Of a stretch of DNA of 24,320 bases, positions 20,735-24,320 are shown piece after piece (the stretch's first letter is position 1; the number at the start of each line of letters is the position of its first letter). This DNA comes from JAJZIH01 sp021785265 (GTDB lineage: Bacteria; Pseudomonadota; Gammaproteobacteria; JAKAQQ01): assembly GCA_027338645.1 (NCBI GenBank), contig DAHWSH010000032.1, positions 1 to 24,320 of the forward strand. Reading direction: 5' to 3'. Below the pieces are notes generated by a model, which was given only the letters and a program-made list of their open reading frames with translations, was not told where the DNA came from and made no database searches. The translations under genes and the position numbers were made by a program.

Positions 20735-21783
20735 CACGAAGCGGAGGGCTGGAGTCGGGGCGGGTTTTCGTGACTGAAGCCCGGGGATGTGTAACCCTTC
20801 AAGACGGAGGTCGCCATGGGCTCCAACGCGTTGGTGTGGGGGTCGGGGGAGCCATGGATCCCCATGCTGCTGAGTTGGCCAACCTTCTCGCTGGCAACCC
20901 GGGGGAGGGGGTGCTGTTCGAGCTCGACGGATCCAGCCGACTGGCCTTGCGTTGCGAGATGGTAACCGGACTGGCTCTCGCGGGTCCCGCGGTCCCGGTC
21001 CGCCTGGATGACCATCCTGTGCCGTTCTGGGCACGCATCGAAACCAATCCGTCGCAGTCATTCACGATCAGGATTGAGGCGGAGCTTGAGACTGGTCGTT
21101 GGAGATACCTGGCCCTGTCAGGAGGTTGCCGGCTAACCCCGGTGCTTGGTGGATTCGGGACCGACCTCCGCGCGGGATGGGGGGGGATGGAAGGTCGGGT
21201 GCTTCGGTCGGGTGACCGAATGACGCTGGGTGCAACCCCAGGTCGGCCGGTGGCGTATTCCGGTCGGGCCGGGTTTCGCATCTTGGGTCAGCTCTCGCCT
21301 CAGTTGAGGGCCCCCTCTGTGACCCAGGCACCGGTCCTGAGGATCCTGCCAGGAAGCCACTGGAGTGCCTTTCCGCCAGAGATCCGCCAGCGCTTTCTGG
21401 CCGCTCACTACCTCGTCACGAAAAACTCCGATCGCATGGGTTACCGCCTCTCTGGCCCCCCTCTCCATCCGGATCGGCCTCTTGAGATAGACTCTGAACC
21501 GGTGACGTTCGGATCGATCCAGATTCCGCCCGATGGAGCACCGATTGTCCTCATGGCGGATCATCCGACACAGGGCGGCTACCCGCGTCTGGCCGAGATC
21601 ATCGGTACGGACGTCGGGACTTTGGCACAATGCCGGCCCGGAGTGAAGGTGGAATTCCGCGAGGTTGACGAGCAGACAGCCCTTCAGGCTCGTCGGGAGT
21701 GGCGTCGAAGTCTGGCGCGCCTCGGGGTCGGGCTCGGTTCCGGGGAGCGGGATAGTTTTCGTGGAGCGGCGTTGCATGCGTGA
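20731..21783 (+). CDS. pxpC: 5-oxoprolinase subunit PxpC (KipA-like)
   Basis: This is the carboxyltransferase-domain subfamily 2 subunit of 5-oxoprolinase. The 350-residue protein has the motifs VTLQDGGRHGLQRVGVGVGGAMDPHA (family QDxGR.G....G....G.mD), NLLAGNPGEG, a central YLALSGG and the C-terminal SDRMGYRLSGPPL and LMADHPTQGGYPRLAEII. ATG 20731 is coupled to pxpB; the open frame upstream is a shadow of pxpB. An eight-G run occurs at about 21179-21186. The gene overlaps pxpA by eight bases. Confidence 0.93.
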   Translation: MTRSGGLESGRVFVTEARGCVTLQDGGRHGLQRVGVGVGGAMDPHAAELANLLAGNPGEGVLFELDGSSRLALRCEMVTGLALAGPAVPVRLDDHPVPFWARIETNPSQSFTIRIEAELETGRWRYLALSGGCRLTPVLGGFGTDLRAGWGGMEGRVLRSGDRMTLGATPGRPVAYSGRAGFRILGQLSPQLRAPSVTQAPVLRILPGSHWSAFPPEIRQRFLAAHYLVTKNSDRMGYRLSGPPLHPDRPLEIDSEPVTFGSIQIPPDGAPIVLMADHPTQGGYPRLAEIIGTDVGTLAQCRPGVKVEFREVDEQTALQARREWRRSLARLGVGLGSGERDSFRGAALHA

Positions 21784-22552
21784 GAAACCGGAGACTGGAT
21801 CATTGCGGACGATCGATCTCAACGCCGACCTCGGCGAGAGTTTCGGTGCGTGGCGGATGGGCGATGACGAGGCGGTACTGCCTTGGGTCAGTTCCGCGAA
21901 TATTGCCACAGGTGCCCATGCGGGCGATCCACTGACGGCGGTGCGCACGTTGCGCTGGGTCAAAGCCCGGGGAGTGGCACCGGGAGCCCATCCCGGTTGG
22001 CCCGATCTCGCGGGGTTTGGCCGCCGTCCTCTGCTCTTTTCCCCAGACGAGACTTACGCGATCGTGCTCCACCAGCTGGGCGCACTTCAGGCACTGGCTC
22101 ATGGCGAGGGACTCGCTCTCCATCATGTGAAACTGCATGGGGCTCTCTATCACCAGGCTGCCGGTGACGGGGTCTATGCCGAGCCTGTGGTGGAAGCCAT
22201 CGCAGCGATTGATCCTGCCCTTTTCATCTATTGCCCTGACCCGAGCATCCTGTCGGATCAGGTGCGACGGCGGGGTTTGCGAGTCGTTGCCGAGGGGTTT
22301 GCCGATCGCCGCTATCGGCCCGATGGCCGGTTAGTCCCGCGAACCGAACCCGATGCGCTCATCCGGGATCCGGACGAGGCCGGCCGCCAAGCCGTGGCGC
22401 TGGCCTTGCATCAAGCAGGAGATGCCCGCGCGGTGGCGACGATCGGACTTCATGGAGATGGTATCGAAGCTCCCCGCCTCGCCCGGCGCGTCTTTGAGGC
22501 ACTGAATGGTGCGGGGGTCGTGATCGCCCCGCCGGACGCGGCCAGGGTGTGA
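21776..22552 (+). CDS. pxpA: 5-oxoprolinase subunit PxpA (LamB/YcsF family)
   Basis: The 258-residue protein begins at ATG 21776 (GGAG at 21762) and shows IDLNADLGESFGAWRMGDDE (13-32), SSANIATGAHAGDP (39-52), GAHPGWPDLAGFGRR, HVKLHGALYHQAAGD, FADRRYRPDGRLVPR and ATIGLHGDG. These are the LamB/YcsF signature blocks. The usual SANIACGFHAGD block reads ATGAHAGD here, so the family Cys is Thr and Phe is Ala; the metal-type His is kept. With PxpB and PxpC it makes the complete 5-oxoprolinase. The stop overlaps the transporter start in GTGA. Confidence 0.93.
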   Translation: MREKPETGSLRTIDLNADLGESFGAWRMGDDEAVLPWVSSANIATGAHAGDPLTAVRTLRWVKARGVAPGAHPGWPDLAGFGRRPLLFSPDETYAIVLHQLGALQALAHGEGLALHHVKLHGALYHQAAGDGVYAEPVVEAIAAIDPALFIYCPDPSILSDQVRRRGLRVVAEGFADRRYRPDGRLVPRTEPDALIRDPDEAGRQAVALALHQAGDARAVATIGLHGDGIEAPRLARRVFEALNGAGVVIAPPDAARV

Positions 22553-23424
22553 GGCTCAAGCCGCTTATCGACCGGGCGCCGGCGGCCTGGCTCCTCGCCA
22601 TGACCGTGATCTGGGGCTATACCTTCGTCGTGGTGCAGGACGCGGTAGCGCGTATCGGAGTAGTCGAATTCCTGGTGTTGCGCTTTGCGGTCGCGGCCTT
22701 GGCGCTCGCCCCCTGGGCGTTCCGCGAAACCCGGATCCACGAATGGCGTGTCGGCCTGGGCCTGGGTGGCACACTGGCTCTGGGTTATCTGTTCCAGACC
22801 TGGGGGCTCGAGCGCATCACGGTCACCGAGAGTGGGTTCCTGACCGGACTGTTTGTGGTTTTTGCACCGATTTGGGCGGCGGTTCTCTACCGGGTACGCT
22901 TGGGTCGCCGAAATGTCATGGCCATCGTGCTCAGCATGGCCGGGCTGGGATTTCTTCTGGGGGGGTGGAATTTCCACCTCACGGCAGGCAGCCTCCTCAC
23001 GATCGCCGGTGCCTTCTGTTTCGGATTGCAGATCGCGCTCCTTTCGCGCCTGGGACCAAGTTGCCGCACCGGTGCGCTCACCTTTTCCCAGATGGCGGCC
23101 ATGACCTTCTGGCTCAGCCTGCTTCTCCCGTCCGGATCGCGTTGGCAGGACCCCCTCAGCGGGATGCTGGTTCTGTCCCTGCTCGTGACGGGTGTTGTGG
23201 CTTCGGCCTTTGCATTCTATGTACAAACCCGGGTCCAGCAACGCTTGTCGGCCGCGCGCACGGCCGTCATCCTCGTGACCGAACCGTTCTTCGCCGCACT
23301 CTTCGGCCACTGGCTAAACCATGACCCGTTGACCGGACCCGCAGTGATTGGAGCGGCCCTGCTTCTCCTCGCCATGTTGGTCTCAGAGTTGGGTTTGGGC
23401 CCGTTTGGGCGCGCCCGGAAATGA
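22549..23424 (+). CDS. EamA/DMT-superfamily transporter
   Basis: This 291-residue protein with about ten transmembrane helices shows the two EamA repeats. The first opens with AWLLAMTVIWGYTFVVVQDA (12-31) and the second with LLTIAGAFCFGLQIALLSR (about 148-166). A C-terminal TEPFFAALFGHWLNHDPLTG is typical of drug/metabolite exporters. The substrate is unknown. GTG 22549 overlaps the pxpA stop, so it is cotranscribed with the 5-oxoprolinase genes. Export or uptake of an amino acid-like compound is an inference from context only. Confidence 0.88.
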   Translation: MRLKPLIDRAPAAWLLAMTVIWGYTFVVVQDAVARIGVVEFLVLRFAVAALALAPWAFRETRIHEWRVGLGLGGTLALGYLFQTWGLERITVTESGFLTGLFVVFAPIWAAVLYRVRLGRRNVMAIVLSMAGLGFLLGGWNFHLTAGSLLTIAGAFCFGLQIALLSRLGPSCRTGALTFSQMAAMTFWLSLLLPSGSRWQDPLSGMLVLSLLVTGVVASAFAFYVQTRVQQRLSAARTAVILVTEPFFAALFGHWLNHDPLTGPAVIGAALLLLAMLVSELGLGPFGRARK

Positions 23425-23792
23425 CTGTTCCACAGCCGGCGTGAGTAGATGCGATCCGTAGCAGTGGATCAGGTTGAGAAGCTTCACCCGGTTTCCGAGT
23501 GGCCACGCATCGTGTTGTCGATGCGGTGTGCGGCTCCATGAGACAGGCCAGTCGCGTGTGATCGGGTTTTTTACGATGCCTGGGTTGTGTCGTACGGATC
23601 CGCCATCGAAAGCACGGCAATCCGATACGATCATCAGCACCCCAAGACGACCGCAAACAAAATGCTACCGTGCGGTGGAGGGATATGGCCTGTTCTTCTG
23701 AATATCTATTAAGTAGTTGTTTTTAAACGGAAAATATAGATCCCATCCCGCATTCGGCCGGTTGGGGTAGAAAAAGATCATCCGCATGCTTC
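23425..23792. other. Unassigned stretch between the EamA gene and the tRNA-tuf promoter
   Basis: Two overlapping open frames exist: plus 23474-23701 (75 codons) and minus 23383-23640 (85 codons). I recognise neither, and neither has a convincing ribosome site. Base composition drops from GC-rich to AT-rich after about 23690. I see no tRNA, clear terminator or repeat in it. It may be decayed sequence plus the upstream region of the tRNA operon. Confidence 0.5.
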
Positions 23793-23822
23793 TTGACGAA
23801 GAAACGCATTTTGAGAGACAAT
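23793..23822 (+). promoter_or_regulatory. Probable promoter of the tRNA-Tyr/Gly/Thr-tuf operon
   Basis: TTGACG (23793-23798) is followed after 18 bp by GACAAT (23817-23822), five and four matches to the consensus hexamers. Transcription would begin near 23829, about 17 nt before tRNA-Tyr. The -35 lies in a small inverted repeat TTCTT-GACG-AAGAA. The region is AT-rich compared with its surroundings. Confidence 0.5.
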
Positions 23823-23845
23823 ATCAGGCTTTCGCAGCCGAAGCC

Positions 23846-23931
23846 GGAGGGGTACCCAAGCGGCCAACGGGGGCAGACTGTAAATCTGCTGGCTTTTGCC
23901 TTCGTAGGTTCGAATCCTACCCCCTCCACCA
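23846..23931 (+). tRNA. tRNA-Tyr (anticodon GTA)
   Basis: This is an 86-nt class II tRNA. It has acceptor arms GGAGGGG/CCCCTCC, anticodon loop CTGTAAA (GTA), a long variable arm, T-loop TTCGAAT and an encoded CCA at 23929-23931. It is first in the conserved tRNA-Tyr/Gly/Thr-tuf cluster of gammaproteobacteria. Confidence 0.96.
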
Positions 23932-23950
23932 GATCCGTGGAAGGGGGGAG

Positions 23951-24024
<74 letters not shown>

Positions 24025-24042
24025 GCTTGCGCAGATGGGCGA

Positions 24043-24118
<76 letters not shown>

Positions 24119-24192
24119 GGTTCCGGCCGGGTGCCAACGATCCTCCCGGTGGCCTGACCACTGGGTTCACGATCAACGAGAGGTAGAGTCAC

Positions 24193-24320
24193 ATGTCGAA
24201 GGGGAAGTTTGAGCGGACGAAGCCGCACATTAATGTGGGGACGATCGGTCATGTGGATCATGGGAAGACGACGTTGACGGCGGCGATCACGAAGGTGATG
24301 GCGGGGCGGTATGGAGGGGA
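24193..24320 (+). CDS. tuf: Elongation factor Tu, N-terminal part (runs off the window)
   Basis: EF-Tu delivers aminoacyl-tRNA to the ribosome as a GTPase. The 42 visible residues start MSKGKFERTKPHINVGTIGH and include the P-loop GHVDHGKT (19-26), then LTAAITKVMA. ATG 24193 has AGAGG about nine bases upstream. Placement after tRNA-Tyr/Gly/Thr matches the tufB locus of gammaproteobacteria, normally followed by tRNA-Trp, secE and nusG outside this window. Confidence 0.97.
   Translation, partial: MSKGKFERTKPHINVGTIGHVDHGKTTLTAAITKVMAGRYGG

Noticed and set aside
23474..23701. Plus-strand 75-codon frame downstream of the EamA gene
   Set aside because: It has no recognisable family and no ribosome site, overlaps an equally long minus-strand frame, and codon use does not resemble the neighbours.

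Overview
This window is a high-GC (about 62% by eye) proteobacterial chromosome segment, most likely from a gammaproteobacterium. The evidence is the algZ-algR-hemC-hemD-hemX-hemY block, the tRNA-Tyr/Gly/Thr-tuf cluster, ubiK next to a PII gene, and the short gammaproteobacterial UbiA. A Cyc2-like outer-membrane porin-cytochrome with a c4-type diheme partner suggests a lithotroph, for example an iron or iron/sulfur oxidiser of the Acidithiobacillus/Acidiferrobacter kind. The genus cannot be fixed from this sequence alone.

Layout. Positions 1-760 are mobile-element debris: the last 18 codons of an IS3-family transposase, then a serine recombinase C-terminus broken by a stop codon and a frameshift, abutting the 3' end of tRNA-Arg(CCG). 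Positions 920-1983 hold one exported protein with a TonB-receptor-like plug, a very short barrel and a Gly/Tyr-rich tail. It is isolated between tRNA-Arg and tRNA-Ser(CGA), which both lie on the minus strand. Positions 2222-8088 are all minus strand. In transcription order they are malic enzyme, c4-type cytochrome, Cyc2-like porin-cytochrome, a TIGR03032/DUF4915 protein and ubiA. A perfect FNR/ANR-type palindrome sits about 41.5 bp upstream of the inferred start of the cytochrome pair.

Positions 8251-10906 are short units: a membrane-anchored cytochrome c, ubiK, glnK, a DUF4124 protein and speE. Positions 10905-19497 are a nearly gapless plus-strand run: speA, a beta-hydroxyacid dehydrogenase, the LytS/LytTR pair algZ-algR, and hemCDXY. 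Positions 19664-23424 are a small membrane protein, the 5-oxoprolinase genes pxpB-pxpC-pxpA and an EamA transporter. Positions 23425-23792 contain nothing I can identify. The window ends in tRNA-Tyr, tRNA-Gly, tRNA-Thr and the start of tuf.

How the genes fit together. UbiA and UbiK serve ubiquinone synthesis and hemCD serve tetrapyrrole (heme) synthesis. Both supply the respiratory chain that the four cytochrome/porin genes would feed. The most notable features are the porin-cytochrome/c4 module with its FNR-like site, an 11-G tract inside the porin-cytochrome coding sequence (a possible phase-variation switch), and the plug/GY-tail outer-membrane protein with its own 9-G tract.
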